This document shows positions 53,132 to 61,579 of a stretch of 64,000 nucleotides of DNA, piece by piece. The stretch is from WVXP01 sp964348095. Lineage in GTDB: Bacteria > Desulfobacterota > BSN033 > WVXP01. Position 1 is the stretch's first letter, and every line of letters starts with the position of its first letter. Position numbers and translations under genes: made by a program. Under the pieces are notes generated by a model. It was given only the letters and a program-made list of their open reading frames with translations. It was not told the DNA's origin and did no database searches. The stretch is from contig CAYGBK010000093.1 in the NCBI GenBank assembly GCA_964348095.1, positions 3,339 through 67,338 of the forward strand. The letters are read 5' to 3'.

Positions 53132-53335
53132 ATGTATCGTGAAGTGAATGAGATGTCCAAATGTGCCAGCTGCGGCATTCTTGTGCCCTGTCAGGAAGTC
53201 ATCAGAGAACATCATGGCGTGAAGCTTGTTTTTTGCAGTGACAAGTGTTACCGCGTCTATGATACCTACAAGTTTCCCAAGTACAAAGACAAGATTCTCG
53301 CTGCTGAACGGGCCGCCGCGTCATCTGGGGATTGA
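53132..53335 (+). CDS. Mini zinc-finger protein (TRASH-like), copy 2
   Basis: A 67-residue protein with C11-x2-C14-x20-C35-x3-C39 followed by VYDTY, the same spacing and following motif as the protein at 33769-33963 (C-x2-C-x20-C-x3-C, MYDYM). The flanks differ, with a basic C-terminal helix here. The ATG at 53132 follows AGGGAGG. An in-frame GTG at 53090 would add a 14-residue leader not found in copy 1. Repeated linkage to HyuA-HyuB implies a shared role, perhaps as an enzyme subunit or metal handler. Confidence 0.72.
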   Translation: MYREVNEMSKCASCGILVPCQEVIREHHGVKLVFCSDKCYRVYDTYKFPKYKDKILAAERAAASSGD

Positions 53336-53362
53336 GAGAGCCCGGGTCAGTTTCCACCCCCA

Positions 53363-53391
53363 AACCCCTCTGGAGCGAGCATGAGGGGGTT
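53363..53391 (+). terminator. Hairpin after HyuAB module 2
   Basis: AACCCCTC (53363-53370) pairs with GAGGGGGTT (53383-53391) with one bulged G. There is no T-run, so it may be a weak terminator or mRNA-end stabiliser. Confidence 0.35.
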
Positions 53392-53540
53392 CATGGGGTA
53401 ACGGTCTGGGCGAGACGGGTGCTTTTTAGGGGCGAATTAAAGGCTACACGCCACGCCGTCCTCTGCTGTCTGATTCGCCGAAGACGGGTTCAATAAATGG
53501 AGACAGGGAGCGGAGAGGGCTATTTCCAGCCGTGAGGTGG

Positions 53541-53906
53541 TTAGGTTTCAATCTTGAATTCCCGTTGTCCTGATGAATAGGCGACAATCATGTCGGCGTC
53601 TTCATCCCCCCTATTGATGGCCACGTGCATCACCCCAGGCGGGGTTATCGATGTGTCCCCCACCTTCATACCGATTGTCTCGTCTCCGATGATGTGATCT
53701 ATCTTCCCTTTGAGAAGGTAGAGAACCTCACAGCAATTCGGGTGACAGTGTCTCGGATTGGACATTCCCTTTCTGATGATGACCCTACCAAGGGTAATAT
53801 CGTCGCACCTGGTCAGCTCCTTGTTGGCTAACCACGTCAGACTTCCCCAGTCCCTCTCAATTCGCGATGCTGTCGCCTCATCTTGAGATCGAAATAAGAT
53901 ATCCAT
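53541..53906 (-). CDS. Cupin-domain protein
   Basis: A 121-residue single cupin on the minus strand, between two plus-strand modules. Motif 1 is RHCHPNCCEVLYLLKG and motif 2 is ITPPGVMHVAINRG, giving two His, a Glu and a later His for a metal. It is a distant relative of the cupins at 11372 and 59049. Small cupins of this type occur often beside catabolic operons as isomerases, hydrolases or sensors, and no specific role can be assigned. Confidence 0.8.
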   Translation of the reverse strand: MDILFRSQDEATASRIERDWGSLTWLANKELTRCDDITLGRVIIRKGMSNPRHCHPNCCEVLYLLKGKIDHIIGDETIGMKVGDTSITPPGVMHVAINRGDEDADMIVAYSSGQREFKIET

Positions 53907-54113
53907 TTACGGTTCCTTTCCGAATTTGATTTGATCTTCACGACACAACTCTGGGAAGCATGAGCGTTTTCTTCCCACCCTGTAGACTATCCGCCGTTCA
54001 CAGATCGATTCCTCTTTCTCCGTGAGTTTTCAACAGTATACTCCATCACGACGGCTTCTTGGAAGGATCAGGGACGGCGCCGTCAGGCCTCGGATTTCCG
54101 ACAAAGAATAGCC

Positions 54114-54142
54114 TTGACACTCTGGAAATTCTACCCTATAGT
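54114..54142 (+). promoter_or_regulatory. Sigma-70-type promoter of hydroxylase copy 2
   Basis: TTGACA (54114-54119), 17-base spacer, TATAGT (54137-54142), with the start codon 57 bases downstream. This is one of the clearest promoter matches in the window. The remaining intergenic DNA from 53907 shows nothing else. Confidence 0.68.
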
Positions 54143-54198
54143 GGTCTCACCAAAAACGGATTTCGGGAAGTTTTGTTGACAGAAAGGGGGGATCATGG

Positions 54199-55050
54199 GT
54201 GAGAGATGTCCGTTATTTTGCTCCGACTGAGATCAGTGAGGCGACAAAGTTGCTCGCCGAGTCCGGCGAAAAGGCAACGATTTTGGCTGGCGGCACTGAT
54301 CTCGTCCCCAAGATCAATTGTTACGAGCTGAGACCGGATGTCCTCCTGTACATTGGCGGTTTGGACCTGAATTACATCAGGGAGGAGGACGGTAAGCTGG
54401 TCATCGGTGCAACGACACCGACTGGGAAGCTCGCCGAAAGCGATCTTTTGGCCAAGAAGGCGAGTGCTCTGGTGGAGGCTGCCCGGCATAGTGGGTGTTT
54501 TTCGACGCGCACGACCGCCACGGTTGGTGGTAACCTGGCGAACGGTTCGCCGGCAGCGGACCTGGCCCCTCCGCTAATGGTCATGGACGCTGAGTGTCAT
54601 CTGGTCAATGCCAAAGGGAAGCGTGTCGTGGCAGTCAAGGAGTTCTTTACTGGACCGGGGGAGACGGTACTCAGGGCTGACGAGCTTCTCACAGAAATAC
54701 ATGTTCCCATTCCCAAGGGCAAGACAGACTTTCTCAAGTTGGGTCGACGTAAAACGATGACCCTCTCGGTGGCCAACGTGGGGGTTCACTTGGTCTTGAA
54801 TGGCCGGAAATGCACCGTAGCCAGCATTGCCCTGGGGTCGATGGCGCCGACACCGTTGCGTTGTGTCAAGGCTGAGGAGCTGATCACAGGCAAGGAGCTC
54901 GACGAGGCATTGATTGGCGAGTGTGCCACCCAAGCGGTGGCGGAGAGTGAACCCATCGATGATCAACGTGCATCGGCCTGGTATCGGAAGAAAGCTGGAC
55001 GAGCGCTCGTTGCGCGAGCCTTGGCTCGGGCTGCTGGTCTGGAATCGTAG
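54199..55050 (+). CDS. Molybdenum hydroxylase FAD subunit, copy 2 (NdhF/CoxM-like)
   Basis: A 283-residue FAD subunit with ILAGGTDLVP near residue 28 and ATVGGNLANGSPAADL near residue 105, and the family C-terminal domain ending in SAWYRKKAG. The GTG at 54199 lies 7 bases after a G-run. An ATG at 54195 is in another frame. It is the first gene of a second complete FAD - 2Fe-2S - large-N - large-C set with its own promoter, separated from copy 1 by about 40 kb. Confidence 0.9.
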   Translation: MRDVRYFAPTEISEATKLLAESGEKATILAGGTDLVPKINCYELRPDVLLYIGGLDLNYIREEDGKLVIGATTPTGKLAESDLLAKKASALVEAARHSGCFSTRTTATVGGNLANGSPAADLAPPLMVMDAECHLVNAKGKRVVAVKEFFTGPGETVLRADELLTEIHVPIPKGKTDFLKLGRRKTMTLSVANVGVHLVLNGRKCTVASIALGSMAPTPLRCVKAEELITGKELDEALIGECATQAVAESEPIDDQRASAWYRKKAGRALVARALARAAGLES

Positions 55051-55069
55051 ACAAGGAGGCAGGGGGACC

Positions 55070-55546
55070 ATGAAATACGTACTTTCATTTACTCTGAATG
55101 ATTCACCAATAGATGCTCTGGTTAAGCCGACCGACACGCTCCTCGATTTACTCCGGGAGCAGCTTCACGTGATGGGTCCAAAGCGGGGGTGTGATGATGG
55201 GGACTGCGGCACGTGCACGGTGCTGCTCGAAGGCGAACCTGTCCGTTCTTGCCTGACCATTGCCCTGACGGTCGCCGGTAAATCCGTGACGTCGGTCGAG
55301 GGCCTGAGCAAAGCCGGAGAATTGCATCCTTTACAGAAAGCTTTTCATGAACATGGTGCCTCTCAGTGCGGCTTTTGTACGTCGGGAATGCTTATGTCTG
55401 CCAAGGCGTTGCTCGACAAGAATCCCAATCCCAGCCGGCGGGATATCGTAAACCACATGTCGGGTAACTTGTGCCGCTGCGGAACCTATGAGGAAGTCAT
55501 TGAGGCGATCCAGGCAGTGGCCGGTGCCAATCGAAAGGAGTCGTGA
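55070..55546 (+). CDS. Molybdenum hydroxylase 2x[2Fe-2S] subunit, copy 2 (NdhS/CoxS-like)
   Basis: A 158-residue small subunit. The first [2Fe-2S] cluster is held by C41, C46, C49 and C61, the second by C100, C103, C135 and C137. The second motif reads LCRCGTY rather than the usual LCRCTGY. The ATG at 55070 follows AAGGAGGCAGGGGGACC. The longer open frame upstream overlaps the FAD subunit and is not coding. Its stop overlaps the region where the next gene begins. Confidence 0.93.
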   Translation: MKYVLSFTLNDSPIDALVKPTDTLLDLLREQLHVMGPKRGCDDGDCGTCTVLLEGEPVRSCLTIALTVAGKSVTSVEGLSKAGELHPLQKAFHEHGASQCGFCTSGMLMSAKALLDKNPNPSRRDIVNHMSGNLCRCGTYEEVIEAIQAVAGANRKES

Positions 55547-55548
55547 AG

Positions 55549-56883
55549 ATGGCAGAAACCGTCAAAGTAGGAGCGATAAGCGAATACGTTGGTCAGTCAA
55601 TGCCACGGTACGAGGGGCTCGGACAAGTAACGGGGACCACCACCTATGTGGACGACATCCAGCTTCCAGGAATGGTGTACGTCAAGGTCCTGCGCAGTCC
55701 GGTCCACAAAGGGGTTATTCGTCACCTTGACCTCTCCGGTGCGGAAAAGACGCCAGGTGTTGTTGGCGTCTTGACTGCAAAGGATATCCCGGGCGCAAAC
55801 ACCTACGGGAAGTATAACGACCAGCCGGTTTTTACGCCAGACCATATCCGATATAAAGGCGAACGTATCGCAGGGGTCGTGGCGGTAGACGAAGAGACCG
55901 CCGTGGAAGCGCTGGAGAAAGTCAAACTGGATATCGAGGAGCAGACACCGGTGTTCGACATGTTTGAGGCGATTAAGCCGAAGGCGCCGTTGGTGCGCCC
56001 AGGATCGAAGCATAACCTCTGGGTATACGAACCCGGAAACATGACGACCCGTGTTCTCCGCCTCGGCGATGTGGAAAAGGGCTTTGCGGAGGCGGACCAG
56101 ATCATAGAAGGTCGGTACACCAATGGGGTTCAGGATCACGCTGCAATGGAACCCCATGTATCTGTTGCCTATGTTGACGAAGCGGAACGACTGGCCATCC
56201 ACACGGTGAGCCAGTGTCTCTACTTCCAGTTGGGGATGTTGAGCGCCATCTTCAAGCTACCCATGAGCAAGATCCGCTACATCGGTGGGACCGTCGGCGG
56301 GGGTTTTGGTGGCAAGAACGACATTCATTGCGACCATATCGCCGGCCTTGCGGCGCTCAAGTTCCGAAAACCGGTAAAATATCGCCTCACCCGGCGGGAG
56401 GACCTGCGTTATTCAACCAAACGAGGCCCGTGGGTCTTCGAGTACAGGGACGGCGTCAAGAAGGACGGGCGAATCATTGCCCGCCAGATACGGGAGTGGC
56501 ACGACACCGGTGCTTATGGGGGTATGTCGGCCTACGCGACGGAGAAGTGCGGGATGTTTGCCTCGGGACCGTATGCTATTCCGAATATTCTGGTGGAAGC
56601 CCAGACTATTTTCACCAACAAGTGTATCTCCAGCTCCATGCGAGGATTTTCTGTCATCAATGGGCAGTCCGCGGTAGAGATCCAGATGAACCGGATTGCC
56701 GAAGCTATCGGGATGGATCCGTGGGAGCTTCGCTTCACAAACGCCTGGCGCGATGGAGACAAGGGTGTGACTGAATATGAGGTCCGGGGAGCTGGGGCGC
56801 TCGAGGCGATGAAAAAAGCTGCCGAACTGGCAGGGATTCAGTTGCCCAAGCACCTCAAGGACATGAGTTCGCGAAGGAGGTAG
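55549..56883 (+). CDS. Molybdenum hydroxylase large subunit, N-terminal half, copy 2 (NdhL-like)
   Basis: A 444-residue N-terminal half of a molybdopterin subunit with a hammerhead domain, the contiguous motif IRYIGGTVGGGFGGKND, and the SSMRGFS loop (Ser where copy 1 has Gly). It lacks the 22-residue insertion of copy 1. The ATG at 55549 has AAAGGAG at 8 bases. The frame ends with a clean stop, and the C-terminal half starts 5 bases later, the same split as copy 1. Confidence 0.88.
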   Translation: MAETVKVGAISEYVGQSMPRYEGLGQVTGTTTYVDDIQLPGMVYVKVLRSPVHKGVIRHLDLSGAEKTPGVVGVLTAKDIPGANTYGKYNDQPVFTPDHIRYKGERIAGVVAVDEETAVEALEKVKLDIEEQTPVFDMFEAIKPKAPLVRPGSKHNLWVYEPGNMTTRVLRLGDVEKGFAEADQIIEGRYTNGVQDHAAMEPHVSVAYVDEAERLAIHTVSQCLYFQLGMLSAIFKLPMSKIRYIGGTVGGGFGGKNDIHCDHIAGLAALKFRKPVKYRLTRREDLRYSTKRGPWVFEYRDGVKKDGRIIARQIREWHDTGAYGGMSAYATEKCGMFASGPYAIPNILVEAQTIFTNKCISSSMRGFSVINGQSAVEIQMNRIAEAIGMDPWELRFTNAWRDGDKGVTEYEVRGAGALEAMKKAAELAGIQLPKHLKDMSSRRR

Positions 56884-56888
56884 GAGCC

Positions 56889-57896
56889 ATGAAGAAGAGA
56901 GGCGTAGGGATTTCCTGTGTTTTGCATCCCTCGGGAAACAAGGGGGCGGGGGACCCTAGTCAGGCTGCGATTCAACTGAAGCCCGACGGAACGTTCACCC
57001 TCCTGGTTGGGGCTGTGGATATCGGTCAGGGATCTACGACGATCTTGCGACAGTTCGCGGCTGATGCTATGGGGGTTCCGATTGAATCGATCTATGCCAG
57101 CAATTTCGCTGATGACTTTGCGCCGTTGTGCACCGGGAGCTTTGCCAGCCGGGTGACACTCATAGATCCTCACGCCGTTGTGAACGCCGCTGAGGACCTC
57201 AAAGAGAAAATCCGGGAGTGGGCATCGGGTGTGTTTGAGACCACTCCAGACAACATCGAAATAGGAGACAATAAGGTCTGCGTCAAGAGTGATCCTGTCC
57301 GGTCGTCGATGACAATGGAAGAGGTAGGCATTAACGTGAATTGGGGCGGCCGTTTTTTGGTGGGCACGGGATCGTGGCAGCCTGACGTCTTCCACGATCA
57401 TGACCCGGAGACGGGCAGAATGCCCGCAGTCGGCGCCATATCCTTCGGCGCGTGCGTCGCGGAGGTGGAGGTAGACACGGAGACGGGAGAGGTAGAGATA
57501 CTCAAGGTTGTCCAAGTGTGGGAAGTGGGCAAGGCAGTCAACCCTCTCCTGGTCAAAGCGCAGATTAACGGCGGATTGCAGATCGGCCTGGGCTTTACCC
57601 TTAGCGAGAGCACCTATCCGTATTACCCCACGGAGGATTTCGCGCCTGAGACACTCGGGGACTACCCAATGCCGACTTTTGCAGACTATCCGGAGGAGGT
57701 TGAATACGGCATTGAGGAAGTTCCACACCCGGCCGGGGTGAAAGGGGCAAAGGGTTTTTCGGAAGGGGCTTCCAGCGCACCACCGCCAGCAATCCTTTCG
57801 GCCATCCATGATGCCATCGGTGTATGGGTTACGGATTATCCAGCCACACCTGAGGTGATTCTGCGAGCGTTAGAGGCCAAGGAAGGAAAGGGATAA
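56889..57896 (+). CDS. Molybdenum hydroxylase large subunit, C-terminal half, copy 2 (NdhM-like)
   Basis: A 335-residue C-terminal half, beginning KKRGVGISC like its counterpart and with DIGQGSTT and the SFASRVTLIDPHAVV segment. The catalytic-Glu region reads GAKGFSEGAS, against GAKGLGEM in copy 1: the Glu is kept but its surroundings differ, which points to a different substrate. It has its own ribosome-binding site (AAGGAGGTAGGAGCC). The two halves sum to about 779 residues. Confidence 0.88.
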   Translation: MKKRGVGISCVLHPSGNKGAGDPSQAAIQLKPDGTFTLLVGAVDIGQGSTTILRQFAADAMGVPIESIYASNFADDFAPLCTGSFASRVTLIDPHAVVNAAEDLKEKIREWASGVFETTPDNIEIGDNKVCVKSDPVRSSMTMEEVGINVNWGGRFLVGTGSWQPDVFHDHDPETGRMPAVGAISFGACVAEVEVDTETGEVEILKVVQVWEVGKAVNPLLVKAQINGGLQIGLGFTLSESTYPYYPTEDFAPETLGDYPMPTFADYPEEVEYGIEEVPHPAGVKGAKGFSEGASSAPPPAILSAIHDAIGVWVTDYPATPEVILRALEAKEGKG

Positions 57897-57927
57897 GCGG
57901 CACGGCCTGATCGGGAAGATTGGATTC

Positions 57928-57959
57928 GAGGACGGGGTGGCGTATGCTACCCCGTCCTT
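57928..57959 (+). terminator. Strong hairpin after hydroxylase copy 2
   Basis: GGACGGGGTGGC (57930-57941) pairs with GCTACCCCGTCC (57946-57957) over 12 bp with a GTAT loop, extendable by two pairs. Only a short T-run follows, so termination may be partial, but the position 31 bases after the stop fits. Confidence 0.5.
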
Positions 57960-58087
57960 GATGTGAGCTCGATTTGGGCATGTGGCACGGTGATATCATC
58001 AGATAGTCCGAATGGAGGCTGCCTGAAAGAACGGGTGGCAATCCCGCACCCTGTTCAGGACCACACGATCGAGGAGGAAGATACGGA

Positions 58088-58795
58088 ATGGGTGAGAAGC
58101 TGGTTGATTTGAGCCAAGAGATTTATACCGGCGCGCCGGTATGGCCCGGTCACCCCGAGACCAGGGTTACCGTCGTGGACACGCATGAGAGCACCCGAAA
58201 ATCTGGCCGGTTCGAGGAAGACTACGGTTACACCGCCGAAAAAATCGAGATGAGCACCCATGGTACCACGCACGTGGACTCCATCAGTCATATTGATCCA
58301 AGACCGGGGGCGGCCAGCATTGAAAAGATTCCTCTCGACTGGTTTTACACCGGGGCCATCTGCATTGATCTCTCGCACGTCCCACCGAAGACCTACTACA
58401 CCGTTCAGATGATCCAAGAGGCCATGGATAAGCATGGACTCCAGATCAAAAAGGGTGACACGGTGCTTCTTTACTCGGGCCATTACGCCAGGACGTGGGG
58501 CACTCCCGCTTGGCTCACCGACTACCCGGGTTTGAGTCGCGCGGCTGCAGAATGGATTTACGATCAGGGAGCAATCAATATCGGTCAGGATGCACCCAGC
58601 CACGACTGTGCGCTAACCAAGAGTTATCCGGCCCACCAGATCTGCCGGGAAAAGCAAACCCTGAACATCGAGAATCTGGGTGATTTAAGGCCTGTGGTCG
58701 GTAAGCGCTTCCGTTTCATAGGCTTTCCCCTCAAGATTCGTGATGGCAGCGGTTCGCCAATCCGGGCGGTGGCAGTGTTGGAAGATGAGGAGTAA
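58088..58795 (+). CDS. Cyclase-family metal-dependent hydrolase (KynB-like)
   Basis: A 235-residue protein of the PF04199 'cyclase' family. The zinc/manganese motif is STHGTTHVDSISH (about 57-69, His-x3-His-x-Asp). Family members include kynurenine formamidase (KynB), isatin hydrolase and lactonase or amidohydrolase enzymes, all cleaving or forming C-N or C-O bonds in small, often N-containing rings. It could open the ring after hydroxylation by the enzyme encoded just upstream, by context only. The start follows GAGGAGGAAGATACGGA. Confidence 0.82.
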   Translation: MGEKLVDLSQEIYTGAPVWPGHPETRVTVVDTHESTRKSGRFEEDYGYTAEKIEMSTHGTTHVDSISHIDPRPGAASIEKIPLDWFYTGAICIDLSHVPPKTYYTVQMIQEAMDKHGLQIKKGDTVLLYSGHYARTWGTPAWLTDYPGLSRAAAEWIYDQGAINIGQDAPSHDCALTKSYPAHQICREKQTLNIENLGDLRPVVGKRFRFIGFPLKIRDGSGSPIRAVAVLEDEE

Positions 58796-59048
58796 CCGAC
58801 GTCGGGGGACCGAGGGTTTCTATAGTCAGGGGGGGCACACCCTAGAAATTCCCAAGCCGTGGATTGCCAGAGCGAAAACCTTTGTATTCCTATGATCCGA
58901 GCACGTACTCGCCACCTCGCCGAAGTGATAGAGGCCCATAAACCTTTATTTCCTTTTGACTTCTAAGGACGACTCTGACCCGATGGTTTCTTCCGGAGGT
59001 CCGACAACGCATGAAATGACACGGTCAGCTAACCACAACAGGAAGGGG

Positions 59049-59438
59049 ATGCAAAAAATGGTTAAATACATCGTTGAACAGGACGCTGAGGGGGATGTCT
59101 TCGAGGAACCTTTCGCACGCACGATTAAGCACTTGGCAGCGCCATGGACATTGGGAACCGAGAAGCTCTGGCTGGGTACCGATGAAATCGAGCCCCACAA
59201 CTGCAGTAATCCCCACGCCCACGAAGATCAGGAAGAGGTTTTCTTCTTCCTCTCGGGTACGGGTCGGGTAAAGGTGGACGATGAGGAGGTTGAGGTCGGT
59301 CCGGGGTATTGCGTCCTTTGTCCCATGGGCAGTACGCATCAGGTTCTTAACGATGGGGACACCATACTCCGATTTGTTGCGGCAGTTGCCCCGCCTTTCA
59401 TACCCGAAAAATTCAAGGCCGACCATTTATCAACATAG
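59049..59438 (+). CDS. Cupin-domain protein
   Basis: A single-domain cupin of 129 residues with motif 1 PHAHEDQEEVFFFLSGTG and motif 2 CPMGSTHQVLN. The start is uncertain: ATG 59049 and ATG 59058 both lie behind AGGAAGGGG, and a longer in-frame start at 58956 adds residues without cupin character. It is followed 50 bases later by the epimerase gene. The region 58796-59048 shows no other gene. Confidence 0.78.
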   Translation: MQKMVKYIVEQDAEGDVFEEPFARTIKHLAAPWTLGTEKLWLGTDEIEPHNCSNPHAHEDQEEVFFFLSGTGRVKVDDEEVEVGPGYCVLCPMGSTHQVLNDGDTILRFVAAVAPPFIPEKFKADHLST

Positions 59439-59488
59439 GCGGTTATGGTGGGCGTGAAGAAGAGATTGAGCCGGATTGGGAGGGGAAA

Positions 59489-60457
59489 ATGAACCTGGTG
59501 ACTGGAGGAACGGGATTTATCGGTAGGTGGCTTGCCAGGACGCTGATGGAGGAAGGCGCGGCGGTTGCCACGTTTTCGAGATCAAAACCAAACGGGCATC
59601 CTGTCCTGGAGGCGTTTGGGGCGAAATGGACCCATTATTCGGGAACTCAGGAGCGCATGAGCGATGTCTTGAACGCGGTCAGGGAAAGCCGGGCCGAAAT
59701 CATCTACCACGTCGGTGGCATGCTCTCCATTCCGTCTGAGGAGAATCCTCAGGCCTCATTTGCCACAAATGTCATCGGCATGTTCAATGTTCTCGAGGCT
59801 GCCAGATTGTTTGGTGTCAGGATGGTCGTTTACGCCAGCACCAATGGAACGTATGGTATCGATCTGGAGAACGTAAAAGTCATCGATGACCGCACCCTAC
59901 AGCGTCCTATAACCATCTATGGCTGTGGGAAACTCTTCGGAGAATTGTTGGGCCTTTATTACCACAGCAAGTACGGGGTCGATTTTCGATCGGTTCGCCT
60001 TCCGGCCGTTGCCGGTCCTGGTTCCAAGACCAAGCATCTGTCGATCTACAACGCATGGGCCATTGAAAAAAGCTTTTTCGGGGAGCCCTACGAGATTTTC
60101 GTGACCCCAGAAACCGTGATGCCGATGATCTACTTCAAAGATTCAGCCAGGGCACTCCTCGAAATCTCACGGGCGCCACAGGACCGGATCAAGACGATCA
60201 ACTACAACATTGTTGGTGTCAAGCCTATTCCGACAGCCATGGAGGTCAAAGAGGTAATCCTCCGCTTTTTGCCTCAGGCCCAGATAAGTTTCAACCCAGA
60301 TCCCCTGGCGATGGCCTATCAAAAAAGGCATCAAGGGGTTCAGTGGGATGAGACACCGGCGGTCGAAGAGTGGAACTGGAAGGTCGCCTACGATTTAGAA
60401 GGTATGGTAAAAGACTTCATCTTTGAATTAAAAGAACACAAATCCTGGTACGTATGA
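59489..60457 (+). CDS. NAD-dependent epimerase/dehydratase (extended SDR)
   Basis: A 322-residue extended short-chain dehydrogenase. The cofactor motif is NLVTGGTGFIGRWLA (residues 2-16), the active-site Tyr-x-x-x-Lys is YGCGK (near 148), and a Ser/Thr in YASTNGTYG completes the triad. Such enzymes epimerise or dehydrate sugar nucleotides or oxidise alcohols (for example threonine dehydrogenase-like). The neighbouring Zn-alcohol dehydrogenase and transketolase suggest a polyol- or sugar-type intermediate. The ATG follows GGGAGGGGAAA. Confidence 0.85.
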   Translation: MNLVTGGTGFIGRWLARTLMEEGAAVATFSRSKPNGHPVLEAFGAKWTHYSGTQERMSDVLNAVRESRAEIIYHVGGMLSIPSEENPQASFATNVIGMFNVLEAARLFGVRMVVYASTNGTYGIDLENVKVIDDRTLQRPITIYGCGKLFGELLGLYYHSKYGVDFRSVRLPAVAGPGSKTKHLSIYNAWAIEKSFFGEPYEIFVTPETVMPMIYFKDSARALLEISRAPQDRIKTINYNIVGVKPIPTAMEVKEVILRFLPQAQISFNPDPLAMAYQKRHQGVQWDETPAVEEWNWKVAYDLEGMVKDFIFELKEHKSWYV

Positions 60458-60491
60458 TTCTTCAGATCTGACAGTCAGAAAGGCGTTAACC

Positions 60492-61508
60492 ATGAAGGCC
60501 CTGGTCTATTCTGGGAAAGAGGACTTAAGAGTCGATGAGGCTGAGAAACCTCGATGCCAAGACGGCTGTGCCATCATCGAGGTTCGGAATGCCGGGATTT
60601 GTGGAAGCGACCTGACGATCTATGCTGGAAAACATCCTCGAGCAAAGCCGCCAGTCATCTTAGGCCATGAGTTCTCAGGTGTTATCGTCCAACAAAGGGG
60701 AAAGGATCGACCCGATTTGAGGGAGGGAGATCGGGTTACGGTGGAACCGACATTTTCCTGTGGCCTGTGCGATCTTTGTCGATCCGGGTCATACCACATA
60801 TGCCGAAAAAAGGGGCTCTATGGCATTGATGCGGACGGGGCTTTTGCGGCCTTTGTTCAGGTCCCCTTGAAACGGATTTTTAGGCTCCCCGGAGAGACAA
60901 CCTTCGAGGAGGGGGCTATGGTTGAGCCCCTGGCGGTAGCCGTTCGTGCAGTGACGAAATCCAGATTGACGGTTGGAGAATCCGTGGTTGTCCTCGGGGC
61001 GGGTCCAATCGGGGTGCTGACCGCTCAGGTAGGCCGTGCTGCGGGGGCAGCAAGGGTCTTCATTATGGAGCCCATTGAGTTTCGAAGGCAAATGGCCAAA
61101 AAAATGGGTTTTCCGGTATTCGATCCGGACGTGGCGACTCCGGAAAATGTTCTCCAGGCCGCGGGAGGAAGCGATTTCGATGTCGTCTTCGATTGTGCTG
61201 GAGTCCCTCCAGCAGCCAGCCTCGCAACGCAACTGGTGAAGAGAACGGGTCGTATTGTGATCGTCTCTATATATAAGAAGCCGGTCCCCCTTGATCTTGC
61301 GGCCGTGACCTATGGAGAGATCCAGATGATAGGAACATGCATATATACCTTCGATGATTTCTCAAGAGCCATATCGCTGTTAGAAGAAAAAAAGGTAGAG
61401 GTTTTACCCCTGGTCACGCATAGATTTCCCCTCGACAAGGGAATTGAGGCCTTTGAGATCTTGATCAAGGGAGAGAATGCCCAGAAGGTGCTTTTTACTA
61501 TATCGTGA
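60492..61508 (+). CDS. Zinc-dependent alcohol dehydrogenase (sorbitol/threonine dehydrogenase-like)
   Basis: A 338-residue medium-chain dehydrogenase. The catalytic zinc site is visible as CGSD and GHEFSG, with a later Glu in EPLAVAVRA. The structural zinc site is CGLCDLC with a fourth Cys in YHICRKK. The NAD motif is GAGPIG. It oxidises a secondary alcohol or polyol to a ketone. It lies 34 bases after the epimerase gene and shares its direction. Confidence 0.88.
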   Translation: MKALVYSGKEDLRVDEAEKPRCQDGCAIIEVRNAGICGSDLTIYAGKHPRAKPPVILGHEFSGVIVQQRGKDRPDLREGDRVTVEPTFSCGLCDLCRSGSYHICRKKGLYGIDADGAFAAFVQVPLKRIFRLPGETTFEEGAMVEPLAVAVRAVTKSRLTVGESVVVLGAGPIGVLTAQVGRAAGAARVFIMEPIEFRRQMAKKMGFPVFDPDVATPENVLQAAGGSDFDVVFDCAGVPPAASLATQLVKRTGRIVIVSIYKKPVPLDLAAVTYGEIQMIGTCIYTFDDFSRAISLLEEKKVEVLPLVTHRFPLDKGIEAFEILIKGENAQKVLFTIS

Positions 61509-61579
61509 TCAGAAGGGTTAGCGAAGAGGATGTTCATGAGTGACCCATGGGTGGGTCCGTATGATAAGGAGATAGAACA

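Noticed and set aside
56838..57809. A 323-aa open frame on the minus strand
   Set aside because: It is a shadow of the C-terminal large-subunit gene of hydroxylase copy 2.
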